A stretch of 64,000 bases of DNA from Saccharofermentans sp. (GTDB lineage: Bacteria > Bacillota_A > Clostridia > Saccharofermentanales > Saccharofermentanaceae), in contig JAILHX010000067.1 of NCBI GenBank assembly GCA_024695565.1, forward strand, positions 62,001 to 126,000. The letters are read 5' to 3'. Shown piece after piece: positions 1 to 7,045 of this stretch. The notes beneath the pieces were generated by a model. It searched no databases and was not told the origin of the DNA. It saw only the letters and a program-made list of their open reading frames with translations. The stretch's first letter is position 1; every line of letters starts with the position of its first letter. Made by a program: the position numbers and the translations under genes.

Positions 1-788
1 ATCTCATACTTATCGTCGAGAATGACCACTGCCCTGCCGTTCTCTTCCTTTGTGCCGGAGAGGGCATGGTCGATCTTGTGCCTTGTATATCCGCAGTAAA
101 GGCACTTGAACTTACCGATATGGTTATAGTGGTAATACTCATACTTCATGGGCTTCTTGCAGATCGGGCAGTACTTGCCGTCATTGTAGACGCCTTCATA
201 GATAAACTTGTCGCCGGGAAGGATTCCTGCACCGAAGTAGATGGTGCCGTCCCTGTCCTTACCGAGGCTTGATACCAGCGGATCGTCGGCATTGAGGATC
301 AGAGTCATGTCATCGTGAACAGCTTCGGCAATAATGCTCTTGATCCACTCGGGATGGCCGTTCCTGGTCATCTGGTCTCTATATAAGTTATTGATCACAA
401 AAAACTTCGGGTGGAAGTATTGGAAGATCTTTCTCGAATATCTCTCGTCAGTCTCGAGCAGGATAACGTCGCTTCTTACCTTGCCTGACATCGTTGCATC
501 GCCGATAAGGAAAGTAACTACACCCTCGATCTGATTTGAACCTTCTTTGTTATAAGCGACCTTCAGTCCCTGGCTCTGAAGGACATGGGCGATCATCTCG
601 ACCGTGGAAGTTTTTCCGTTGGAGCCCGTGACAGCAATAGAGAGCTCAGGAAGTTCAAGACAACCTAAGATATCGGGGCAGATCTTGAGGGCATACTTGC
701 CGGGCAGACTCGAACCGCGTCCGAAAAGCTTTGCCAAGCCTCTGACCGCCTTACATACAACTAGAGCTGTAAATGCACGAAATTTCAT
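1..788 (-). CDS. murT: Lipid II isoglutaminyl synthase subunit MurT (3' end beyond window)
   Basis: Mur-ligase-like ATPase that, with the glutaminase GatD, amidates the D-Glu carboxylate of lipid II in Gram-positive cell walls. The visible 262 residues show the ATP loop TGSNGKTS near residue 55, the LLETDERY segment and two Cys pairs, CPIC and CLYC, that form the zinc ribbon typical of MurT. The C-terminal DUF1727 part lies beyond the left edge, where gatD would be expected; it cannot be seen here. Two in-frame ATGs exist, at 794 and 788. A TATAAT box at 798-803 would put the transcript start near 791, so I chose 788 (MKFRAF), read without a leader. Assignment to MurT is firm; the start choice is inference. 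Confidence 0.9.
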   Translation of the reverse strand, partial: MKFRAFTALVVCKAVRGLAKLFGRGSSLPGKYALKICPDILGCLELPELSIAVTGSNGKTSTVEMIAHVLQSQGLKVAYNKEGSNQIEGVVTFLIGDATMSGKVRSDVILLETDERYSRKIFQYFHPKFFVINNLYRDQMTRNGHPEWIKSIIAEAVHDDMTLILNADDPLVSSLGKDRDGTIYFGAGILPGDKFIYEGVYNDGKYCPICKKPMKYEYYHYNHIGKFKCLYCGYTRHKIDHALSGTKEENGRAVVILDDKYE

Positions 789-797
789 AGCCATAAG

Positions 798-806
798 ATT
801 ATAGCA
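798..806 (-). promoter_or_regulatory. Extended -10 promoter of murT
   Basis: On the minus strand the sequence reads TGC-TATAAT, an extended -10 element, nine bases before the ATG at 788. No good -35 is seen 17 bases upstream, as is usual for extended -10 promoters. There is no Shine-Dalgarno between it and the start, so the mRNA is probably leaderless. Confidence 0.6.
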
Positions 807-871
807 AAAATAAATTCAACTTGCTTGGCAGGTTCGAAATTTTCGTTTTCGAACAAAACTCAGCTTGAGTG

Positions 872-899
872 TTTACATTTTCGAATTGTGGTATATAAT
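872..899 (+). promoter_or_regulatory. Promoter of the pheA attenuator transcript
   Basis: TTTACA (872-877), a 16-base spacer and a perfect TATAAT (894-899). A start site seven bases downstream falls on or next to A906, the first base of the leader-peptide ATG. The promoter sits back to back with that of murT. Confidence 0.7.
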
Positions 900-905
900 T
901 GCCAC

Positions 906-971
906 ATGACTAATTTTGCATTTACATGGCGTGACTTTTCATTTTTTGCCTTTACAAACAGGGGTAATTAG
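906..971 (+). CDS. Phe-rich leader peptide of the pheA attenuator (pheL-like)
   Basis: A 21-codon ORF, ATG at 906 to TAG at 969-971, encodes six phenylalanines in the 13 residues from position 4 to 16, all as TTT codons (residues 4, 6, 11, 13, 14, 16). It lies directly upstream of a terminator/antiterminator pair and of pheA, whose product makes the phenylalanine precursor phenylpyruvate. That is the layout of enterobacterial pheL, although the peptide is not similar in sequence to E. coli pheL. There is no Shine-Dalgarno; the ATG coincides with the predicted transcript start, so translation would be leaderless. Its role would be to stall ribosomes when charged tRNA-Phe is scarce. It is too short to be found by length-based gene callers. 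Confidence 0.75.
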   Translation: MTNFAFTWRDFSFFAFTNRGN

Positions 972-1048
972 TTCACTGCATGTAAATAATTGACTTGATT
1001 TACGTAGATTACAGGGCCCCGCAGTGAACAAGACTGTGGGGCTTTTAA
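971..1048 (+). promoter_or_regulatory. Transcription attenuator: antiterminator and intrinsic terminator of pheA
   Basis: Two exclusive pairings are visible. Terminator: GCCCCGCAG (1016-1024) with CTGTGGGGC (1034-1042), nine pairs with one G-U, followed by TTTT. Antiterminator: GTTCACTGC (971-979) with GCAGTGAAC (1021-1029), nine perfect pairs, sharing 1021-1024 with the terminator stem. The leader stop codon touches base 971, so a ribosome finishing the peptide would hide the antiterminator arm and allow termination. A ribosome stalled at Phe codons (last at 951-953) would leave it free and allow read-through. Confidence 0.8.
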
Positions 1049-1068
1049 TTTGTCAGGAGGATGAGAAC

Positions 1069-2199
1069 ATGACACAGAAACAGGCAGGTAAACGTATTGA
1101 AGAGATCGACGAGCAGATCAAGGAGCTCTTCAAGGAGAGACTCGAAGCCAGCAGAATGGCAAACGAGACACTCACAAAATCCGAGATCGCATTGAAGAGC
1201 AGACGCTATGAGCGAAGCTATCTGGCAGGACTTGAGAGTTCAGACCAGCTTATAGATAATTACGAGCGCGTCCTTTTCTCCACAATGTTTAACTTAAGCC
1301 ATTCATACCGCAACACAGAGTACGGAACCAGGACCGAGCTCGCAGACCAGATCAAGAAGGCTTTAGAGACAACACCCAACGAACTTCCCAAGTCACCAAT
1401 GGTCGCCTGCCAGGGCATCGAAGGTGCTTATTCCCAGATCGCAACGGACAAGATTTTCCGCCACGCCAACATCATGTACTTCAGAACATTCGACGGCGTA
1501 TTCCAGGCAGTCGAATCCGGACTTTGCAAGTTCGGCATCCTCCCTATCGAGAACAGCTCATTCGGTTCAGTAACCCAGGTCTATGACCTCATGGTCGGCC
1601 ACAATTTCCATATCGTAAAAGACTATAAGCTCCGTATCAGCCACAAACTCCTGGCAAATCACGGCACAAGGTTCGACGACATCCGCGAAGTGTACTCACA
1701 CAACCAGGCTATCGGTCAGTGCAGCCGGTTCCTCAAAGAGCATCCGGACATCAAGGTGAACATCGTTGAGAACACGGCCGTAGCCGCAAAGAGCGTTGCA
1801 GATTCAGGCCGCAAGGACGTTGCAGCCATCTCATCTTCCGACTGCCAGCAGCTCTACGGTTTGGAAGCAGTAAGAGACGATATCCAGAACACAGACAACA
1901 ACTACACAAGATTCATCTGCATCACAAAAGAGCTCATGATCTTCCCCGGCGCGTCCAAGACTTCAGTAATGCTCGCCCTGGGCCACACACCGGGCGCTCT
2001 CGCAGACACTCTCGCCAAGTTCTCCTCCCTTGGCCTGAATCTCACAAAGATCGAGTCCCGTCCCATGCCCGGCAAAGACTTCGAATTCATGTTCTATCTT
2101 GACTTCGAAGCATCGGTTTACTCTGATGAAGTAATCGCGCTCCTCTGCGAGCTTGATGCAGAACCGACAGAGTTCGCTTATTTGGGAACATATATCTAA
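1069..2199 (+). CDS. pheA: Bifunctional chorismate mutase / prephenate dehydratase (P-protein)
   Basis: Converts chorismate to prephenate and then to phenylpyruvate, the committed route to phenylalanine. The 376 residues hold an AroQ-type helical chorismate mutase (about 1-90), a prephenate dehydratase domain (about 105-285) with its TRF motif (NNYTRFIC), and a C-terminal ACT domain with GALADTL and ESRP motifs, which bind phenylalanine for feedback inhibition. The ATG at 1069 is chosen because AGGAGG lies at 1055-1060, eight bases upstream; an in-frame GTG at 1024 lies inside the terminator stem and is rejected. The gene is thus controlled twice: by attenuation of its mRNA and by end-product binding to the ACT domain. 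Single-gene transcript, followed by a terminator. Confidence 0.95.
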   Translation: MTQKQAGKRIEEIDEQIKELFKERLEASRMANETLTKSEIALKSRRYERSYLAGLESSDQLIDNYERVLFSTMFNLSHSYRNTEYGTRTELADQIKKALETTPNELPKSPMVACQGIEGAYSQIATDKIFRHANIMYFRTFDGVFQAVESGLCKFGILPIENSSFGSVTQVYDLMVGHNFHIVKDYKLRISHKLLANHGTRFDDIREVYSHNQAIGQCSRFLKEHPDIKVNIVENTAVAAKSVADSGRKDVAAISSSDCQQLYGLEAVRDDIQNTDNNYTRFICITKELMIFPGASKTSVMLALGHTPGALADTLAKFSSLGLNLTKIESRPMPGKDFEFMFYLDFEASVYSDEVIALLCELDAEPTEFAYLGTYI

Positions 2200-2220
2200 A
2201 GTTATTTTCTGTAAAACTCC

Positions 2221-2254
2221 GCCCCGGTGCATTTGGCTGCGCCGGGGCTTTTCT
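2221..2254 (+). terminator. Intrinsic terminator after pheA
   Basis: GCCCCGGTGC (2221-2230) pairs with GCGCCGGGGC (2239-2248), ten pairs with one G-U and an eight-base loop, followed by TTTTCTTT. It lies 22 bases after the pheA stop. Confidence 0.9.
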
Positions 2255-2291
2255 TTACACGGGAACGCTTCCGGAACCGTCAAATGCAAGA

Positions 2292-2335
2292 TTGACAAAA
2301 ATCATACCCATGGTTACAATTGAGAACGATTCTCA
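2292..2335 (+). promoter_or_regulatory. Promoter with Fur-family (probably Zur) operator
   Basis: TTGACA (2292-2297), a 17-base spacer and TACAAT (2315-2320) form a near-consensus promoter. Directly after the -10 lies TGAGAAC-G-ATTCTCA (2321-2335), a 7-1-7 inverted repeat of the kind bound by Fur, Zur and PerR proteins, covering the expected start site near 2327. Because the locus encodes a zinc-binding lipoprotein, Zur is the likeliest repressor; that choice is inferred from context and not shown by the box. Confidence 0.75.
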
Positions 2336-2362
2336 TATTCAACCAGATAGGAGACAAGTTCC

Positions 2363-2674
2363 GTGGAAGCAAACAAGAATTCCACATTCAAAAAAGTATT
2401 AGCAGCTGTTACGGCAGCATCCCTGCTGTCATTCATCCTATTGGCAGGCATATTCATAATCTTAGAGGCAGGCCACGACTGTGAAGGCGAAGACTGTCCT
2501 GTATGCGAATGCATAGAGCAGTGTCAGGCAACTCTTCATCAGCTCAGTGCGGCAATCAAAACTCAGGGAGCTGTTCTTCTGGTGTTCCCCGTTTTGATCA
2601 CCGGAAGCATCCACCTAACCGGTGTTTTTAACAAAGAGAATCCCGTTTCAGACAAAGTCAGACTGAATATTTGA
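2363..2674 (+). CDS. Small Cys-rich membrane protein of the zinc-uptake locus
   Basis: A 103-residue protein with two hydrophobic segments (about 10-37 and 68-88) and between them a cluster of cysteines and a histidine, HDCEGEDCPVCECIEQC. The function is unknown; the Cys/His loop could bind a metal ion at the membrane. It is the first gene behind the Fur-type operator, and the ZnuA-like gene follows 91 bases later, so it is probably induced by metal shortage together with it. The start is a GTG with GGAG nine bases upstream. I do not recognise a characterised family. The residue pattern is seen; metal binding is inference. Confidence 0.7.
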   Translation: MEANKNSTFKKVLAAVTAASLLSFILLAGIFIILEAGHDCEGEDCPVCECIEQCQATLHQLSAAIKTQGAVLLVFPVLITGSIHLTGVFNKENPVSDKVRLNI

Positions 2675-2710
2675 TAACCTCCGTTAACTGGGCGGATCCG
2701 CTTTAAGCGT

Positions 2711-2730
2711 GCGGTGATACCGCTCTTTTT
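2711..2730 (+). terminator. Weak hairpin with T-tract between the small membrane gene and znuA
   Basis: GCGGT (2711-2715) pairs with ACCGC (2719-2723) over a three-base loop, followed by TCTTTTTTG. Five pairs make a weak terminator, so it may only lower read-through into the znuA-like gene. Confidence 0.35.
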
Positions 2731-2765
2731 TGCGCGCGAAAACAAACACTTTTCGGAGGTTATAT

Positions 2766-3809
2766 ATGAAAAAAATATTATCTGTATTTGCTGCTGCCAT
2801 GGTTATGGTCAGCAGCGTATGCGGTTGCAGTTTGGCCGGACAGGAAGGCAAAAAGGATGACAAGATCCAGATCGTAACGACTATTTTCCCTGAATATGAT
2901 TGGGTGGAAAACGTATTGGGAAGCAATCCCGCTAATGCAGAGGTTACCCTGCTTCAGGATAACGGAGCAGATCTGCACAGTTTTCAGCCGTCGGCAAGCG
3001 ACATCGTGAAAATATCAGAATGCGACCTGTTCATCTATGTCGGAGGCGAATCCGACGAATGGGTCGAAGACGTGCTTAAAGAAGCAACAAACAAGGATAT
3101 GGCCGTTATCAATCTTCTTGAGATCTTAGGTGACAGAGTTGTCGAAGAAGAGATCGTTGAGGGCATGCAGGAGGAAGAGCACGAGCATGACCACGATGAA
3201 GACGAAGATGAACACGAGCACGAGCATGATGAGATAGAGAAAGCTCACGATCACCAGCATGAAGAAGAGACAGAATACGATGAACATGTATGGCTTTCTC
3301 TCAAGAATGCATCGGTACTTGTTCAGAGCATCTGCGATGCCATCGTAGAGATCGATTCCGCGAATGCAGATGTGTATAAGAGCAATGCCGCTTCATACAT
3401 TGAGAAGTTAGATCAGCTCGACATGGAATATCAGCAGGCCGTTGCGGCATCAGGCATCAACACGATCCTCTTCGGAGACCGTTTTCCCTTCCGTTATCTT
3501 GTTGACGATTACGGACTTGAATACTATGCAGCGTTCGTAGGGTGCTCTGCAGAATCAGAGGCAAGTTTTGAAACTGTCACTTTCCTTGCCCAAAAGGTTG
3601 ATGAACTCTCCCTTCCCGCTGTTCTTACAATCGAAGGCCCGGATCACAGCATCGCAGAGACCATAGTCGAAAACACTTCCACACAAGACCAGAAGATCCT
3701 GACGATGAATTCCATGCAGTCCGTTTCTTCAACGGATATAGCAAACGGCGCATCTTATCTCTCCATCATGGAAAGCAATCTGAGCGTCTTAAAACAAGCA
3801 CTTAATTAA
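2766..3809 (+). CDS. znuA: Zinc ABC transporter substrate-binding lipoprotein (ZnuA/AdcA-like)
   Basis: Extracellular zinc-binding protein that delivers metal to an ABC importer. The 347 residues begin with a lipoprotein signal (MKKILSVF to the VSSVCGC lipobox). The cluster A-I fold is evident in IVTTIFPEYDW near the N-terminus, a DLHSFQPSASDI ligand segment, a long acidic His-rich loop (HEHDHDEDEDEHEHEHDE) that is a hallmark of zinc-specific members, and HVWLSLKNA after it. The ATG at 2766 is preceded by GGAGG; an upstream in-frame ATG at 2730 is not. No permease or ATPase gene adjoins it, so the partners must lie elsewhere. Expression is probably from the Fur-type promoter at 2292. Zinc as substrate is inferred from the His-rich loop. 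Confidence 0.88.
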   Translation: MKKILSVFAAAMVMVSSVCGCSLAGQEGKKDDKIQIVTTIFPEYDWVENVLGSNPANAEVTLLQDNGADLHSFQPSASDIVKISECDLFIYVGGESDEWVEDVLKEATNKDMAVINLLEILGDRVVEEEIVEGMQEEEHEHDHDEDEDEHEHEHDEIEKAHDHQHEEETEYDEHVWLSLKNASVLVQSICDAIVEIDSANADVYKSNAASYIEKLDQLDMEYQQAVAASGINTILFGDRFPFRYLVDDYGLEYYAAFVGCSAESEASFETVTFLAQKVDELSLPAVLTIEGPDHSIAETIVENTSTQDQKILTMNSMQSVSSTDIANGASYLSIMESNLSVLKQALN

Positions 3810-3828
3810 GAACTTTTTCCACAACAAA

Positions 3829-3875
3829 TGTCCCGGGCGTCCCCCCTTGATAAAGATGCCCGGGACAAGTTTTTG
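3829..3875 (+). terminator. Intrinsic terminator after znuA
   Basis: TGTCCCGGGC (3829-3838) pairs perfectly with GCCCGGGACA (3858-3867) over a 19-base loop, followed by AGTTTTTG. It lies before the next lipoprotein gene, so that gene is expressed by partial read-through or from a promoter I cannot see. Confidence 0.8.
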
Positions 3876-3888
3876 AGGATGATTCATT

Positions 3889-4491
3889 ATGCGGAAAATC
3901 AATGTAAACTTACGTTATTTAACAGCCGTGTCCCTGTCTGTTTTTACTCTTGCGCCTATAACTCTGACGGGCTGTACAAAAGATGCAGGAATAACACATG
4001 ATCCGGCGGCTTCTGTATCACCTGCCGGAGTCATTATGAGTTCTTCGGCATCTGACAGTGAAACGTTTTTTCAGGTCACGGAAGAAACCACGATTTCCGA
4101 AACCTCTGCCATCATGACCAATGCAGCTAACGGTGCTGACATAGACCTTACAACAATGTCCGCGAACATGGTCTACGCGCAGGTTTTCAGCATGGTCATG
4201 GAACCTGACGGATACATCGGTCTTACGGTCAGAATGGAAGGTCAATTTGTTTTCTACCACGACGAAGAAAAAGATAAGAATTACTTTGCGTGCATAATCA
4301 GGGATGCTGCAGCATGCTGCGCGCAGGGCTTGGAATTTGAACCGTCATCAGATTTCACATACCCTGACGATTTCCCCGAAGACGGAGAAACAATAAGGGT
4401 GTTGGGAGTTTTCGACAAGTACGAAGAAGACGGCAACACATATCTGACACTAAGAGAGGCAGTCATTGAGCCTGCCGGGCAGACTGCTTAA
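3889..4491 (+). CDS. Lipoprotein of the zinc-uptake locus, unknown role
   Basis: A 200-residue protein with a signal peptide ending in the lipobox TLTGC (Cys 29), a Ser/Thr-rich linker (about 30-85) and a compact C-terminal domain (about 90-195) containing the motif RDAAACCAQGLEFEP. A similar CC-x-QG-hEF motif occurs in proteins that I recall near zinc transporters of Clostridia, and the domain resembles the C-terminal part of the TIGR03943/DUF1980 group; both are recollections, not search results. The double Cys could bind metal outside the cell. RBS GAGG precedes the ATG. It converges with the next gene, overlapping its stop by four bases (TTAA). Confidence 0.7.
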   Translation: MRKINVNLRYLTAVSLSVFTLAPITLTGCTKDAGITHDPAASVSPAGVIMSSSASDSETFFQVTEETTISETSAIMTNAANGADIDLTTMSANMVYAQVFSMVMEPDGYIGLTVRMEGQFVFYHDEEKDKNYFACIIRDAAACCAQGLEFEPSSDFTYPDDFPEDGETIRVLGVFDKYEEDGNTYLTLREAVIEPAGQTA

Positions 4492-5294
4492 GCCTGATAT
4501 GGTTTTCTGGCCAGTTCGAGATCCATTGTATCGCTGATGGTAATTCTTCCGCCGTGCCTGTTGATCGCATCTTCGATCTTTGCGAAGAACTCATTTCTTA
4601 TCTTCTCTTCGATCGCAATGTGATCTGAATACGTTCCTAAAAGCGCAGTATATTCGTGCGCGGTAAAGACTCTTTCACGATAGAACAGCTGAAGCCTGAT
4701 ATCAGTAAAACCGTATTTTTCAGGGATCAGCGAGATCGCCTTTGCATCGTCTTCGGTAAACCACTTTTGGGTACCGGGCTTAATATTGTGCTGAGGGTTA
4801 TAGTACTCGTTATAAAGAGCCTCTATATCACCTGCAAGTTCAGGAGCATCTTTGCAATTTCTCGGGCGGTTCGCAAAACGTGCAAATGCTCCGCCCGGTT
4901 TAAGGATCTCGAAAACCTTCTTATAACCGATTTCTTCAGGCACCCAGTGAAATGCCGTCGCAGAGAATATCAGATCAAAAGTATCTGCGGGAAGCTGCGT
5001 ATCTTCAAACTTGCCCGTAATAACGGAGAACTTCGGATAATCCTTAAACTTTTCCTTCAATATCTTCGAGAAATTCTCACCGTATTCAACGCTTATTAAT
5101 TCGCATCCTTTATCCAGCACCGGCTTTGTAGCCTGACCGCTTCCGCTTCCGACTTCTAAAGCTTTGGAATTTTCATCGATTGCAGCATAGTTAAATACAG
5201 CCTCGAAAAGCTCCGGCACATAACCCGGGCGCATCTTATCGTAATTTGCAACGACAGTATCAAAAGTTGCTTCTAATCCTTTGTTCGAAGACAT
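4488..5294 (-). CDS. Class I SAM-dependent methyltransferase
   Basis: A 268-residue cytosolic methyltransferase with motif I ALEVGSGSGQAT (about residues 45-56), the acidic SVEYGENF strand after it, FDLIFSATAFHWV (motif IV region) and LKPGGAFA (motif VI). This is the small-molecule/UbiE-like group (Methyltransf_11/25); the substrate cannot be told. Its start overlaps the end of the upstream SAP-domain gene by 22 bases, so the two are translated from one mRNA. The YDKMRPGYVPELF N-terminus is common in these enzymes. The family is sure, the role is open. Confidence 0.85.
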   Translation of the reverse strand: MSSNKGLEATFDTVVANYDKMRPGYVPELFEAVFNYAAIDENSKALEVGSGSGQATKPVLDKGCELISVEYGENFSKILKEKFKDYPKFSVITGKFEDTQLPADTFDLIFSATAFHWVPEEIGYKKVFEILKPGGAFARFANRPRNCKDAPELAGDIEALYNEYYNPQHNIKPGTQKWFTEDDAKAISLIPEKYGFTDIRLQLFYRERVFTAHEYTALLGTYSDHIAIEEKIRNEFFAKIEDAINRHGGRITISDTMDLELARKPYQA

Positions 5295-5887
5295 TTTCCG
5301 TATTCCTCCAATAATCCCCTTGAATATACTTTTTCCTTGTCCGATTCACGGACTATCTTCCATAATCTTGCTGCTGCTTTAAGCCTGTCAGGATATTTTT
5401 CTGTCTCGCTATCCGCGCAGAAATCCTTCACGAACCTGTTCCACTGAAGAGCAGATCTGTCGTATACGGCATAAGTCTTCTTTCCATAGTATATGTCCAG
5501 AAGATCTCCTAATGTAAATGACTCGTCTCCGTTCTCTTTGACTGCTTTTGCAGTGGCTACCATATCAACATTAAACTTGAAATTCTTCTCGCCGGTCTGC
5601 TCAATAAAGAACTCTCTGAACCTGTTTCCGAATGTAAATCCACACTCGATAAGTCCCGTGTCAGGTGTAAGTTCCGTAACGGTCTTTTTGCGCCCGGGCC
5701 TGATCTTTTTCTCAGGCAGGATCTTCTCACCTGCAAAGTAAGATTCGATGACATGGTAAAGCTCGATCTTGCCGCCATCATGCTTAAGCCCCTTTGCGCG
5801 GCAGATCTTAATCAGCTCGTCTCTGTACCAGTAGTACTTACTGAATTCATCGAAGTCTCTTATACTGTCAAAATCAGGTCTTTGCAT
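5273..5887 (-). CDS. SAP-domain protein (DUF6434-like)
   Basis: A 204-residue protein with an N-terminal SAP-like helix pair (YWYRDELIKICRAKGLKHDGG), a fold usually linked to nucleic-acid binding, followed by a basic linker (KKIRPGRKKT) and a C-terminal helical domain (about 80-195) seen in SAP/DUF6434 proteins. The exact function is unknown. It is the first gene of a two-gene unit with the methyltransferase. On the minus strand TATAAT (5896-5901) lies only eight bases before the ATG with no Shine-Dalgarno, so the mRNA is probably leaderless. The domain call rests on the SAP motif by eye. Confidence 0.7.
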   Translation of the reverse strand: MQRPDFDSIRDFDEFSKYYWYRDELIKICRAKGLKHDGGKIELYHVIESYFAGEKILPEKKIRPGRKKTVTELTPDTGLIECGFTFGNRFREFFIEQTGEKNFKFNVDMVATAKAVKENGDESFTLGDLLDIYYGKKTYAVYDRSALQWNRFVKDFCADSETEKYPDRLKAAARLWKIVRESDKEKVYSRGLLEEYGKCLRTKD

Positions 5888-5895
5888 ACTGACTT

Positions 5896-5901
5896 ATTAT
5901 A
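5896..5901 (-). promoter_or_regulatory. -10 box of the SAP-methyltransferase unit
   Basis: Perfect TATAAT on the minus strand, eight bases from the ATG at 5887. The predicted start near 5889 leaves at most two untranslated bases. No clear -35 is seen. Confidence 0.55.
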
Positions 5902-5979
5902 ACAGTCAAAAGCCGGCATCACCGTTAATTATGAGGACAGTTTTATTGTTCAATCATGCGAAAACAGGAGAATGACTTC

Positions 5980-7035
5980 TCATACAAAATCAGGGTGATC
6001 GCCCCTGCTGTCAACAACATGGAATCCTATGCGGGAGACTCTTCCTCTCAGGCATGCATTGCATTCCGCAGCCTCTTCACCCGTGCAGATCTTACCGTCG
6101 TAAAGCAGATACTTATCACGCACATTCGAAGGTGACAGATTGGGCATCATGACATTCGCGCCAGCAAGGATACCCTTCTCGCGGCCCAATGCATCTGCAG
6201 TTCCGAGTGCCGTTGTTGCAGGAAGCAGGACCTTAGGAAACAGCAGTCTTAAGATAGCGAGCAGACGCAAAGTGCGGTCAACGCTTCCTTCGGGCTCATC
6301 CTTAAATGGAGTATCCTTGTGAGGAATGAACGGTCCGATGCCGATCATGTGAGGCTTCAGTTCCTGCATGAAAAGAATATCTTCATAAATGTTATCGATA
6401 GTCTGATGCGGCGTTCCCACCATTATTCCGCAGCCGACCTGGAAACCGATCTCTTTTAGGTCGAACAGGCACTTCTTGCGCTCGGCGCCTGACATGTTCT
6501 CAGGATGGAGCTTTGAATAATGTTCTTCATTTGCGGTCTCGTGACGGAGAAGATATCTGTCCGCACCTGCATCGAAAAACTTCTGATAACTCTCGTGACT
6601 CTTCTCACCGATAGAGAGCGTTACAGCGCAATCAGGATGCTGCGCCTTTATCTTCTTTACGAGGCTTACGATCATGTCGTCAGTATAGTAAGGATCCTCG
6701 CCGCTCTGAAGAACGAACGTCTTAAAACCGATCTTCTCGCCGATCTCGCAGCATGATAAGATCTCCTCTTCAGTAAGTCTATATCTGTCAGCCTTGAGAT
6801 TGCCTCCGCGGATACCGCAGTAATAGCAGTTCCTGGTACAGTAATTGGAAAATTCTATAAGTCCTCTTAAGTAAACTTCTTTATGGAAAACCTTCTCTGA
6901 TACATCACGTGCAGCTTCAAAAAGGTATTCTTTGTCATCGTCACCGCCGAACTCCAAAAGGTACGCAAACTGCTCTTTTGTAAGGTTTTGCGCACTTTGA
7001 AGTTCGTCTACTATATTCTTAAATTTGTTATCCAT
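5980..7035 (-). CDS. hydE: [FeFe] hydrogenase H-cluster radical SAM maturase HydE
   Basis: Radical SAM enzyme that helps build the di-iron subcluster of [FeFe] hydrogenase together with HydG and HydF. The 351 residues carry the CX3CX2C cluster motif CTRNCYYC (Cys 66, 70, 73), the FVLQSGED strand, TLSIGEKS, LLRHETAN and GIMVGTPHQT segments typical of HydE, and a BATS-like C-terminus. Three more cysteines near the end (CTGEEAAECNAC) could hold a second cluster, as in some HydE proteins. It is the last gene of a five-gene operon, 10 bases after the GNAT-DUF3795 gene, and has no strong RBS, so it may rely on coupling. hydF, hydG and a hydrogenase are not in the window. Related PylB/BioB-like enzymes are the alternative, but the HydE match is better. 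Confidence 0.88.
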   Translation of the reverse strand: MDNKFKNIVDELQSAQNLTKEQFAYLLEFGGDDDKEYLFEAARDVSEKVFHKEVYLRGLIEFSNYCTRNCYYCGIRGGNLKADRYRLTEEEILSCCEIGEKIGFKTFVLQSGEDPYYTDDMIVSLVKKIKAQHPDCAVTLSIGEKSHESYQKFFDAGADRYLLRHETANEEHYSKLHPENMSGAERKKCLFDLKEIGFQVGCGIMVGTPHQTIDNIYEDILFMQELKPHMIGIGPFIPHKDTPFKDEPEGSVDRTLRLLAILRLLFPKVLLPATTALGTADALGREKGILAGANVMMPNLSPSNVRDKYLLYDGKICTGEEAAECNACLRGRVSRIGFHVVDSRGDHPDFV

Positions 7036-7045
7036 ATTCTGTTAT

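Noticed and set aside
1024..1068. GTG start extending pheA by 15 codons
   Set aside because: It lies inside the terminator stem and has no ribosome site; AGGAGG serves the ATG at 1069.
871..1068. T-box leader for pheA
   Set aside because: No T-box sequence (AGGGTGG-type) or specifier stem is seen, while a Phe-codon leader with two exclusive stems is complete.
1902..2298. Two ORFs antisense to the end of pheA
   Set aside because: They lie opposite the conserved ACT domain and run through the terminator; no family signs.
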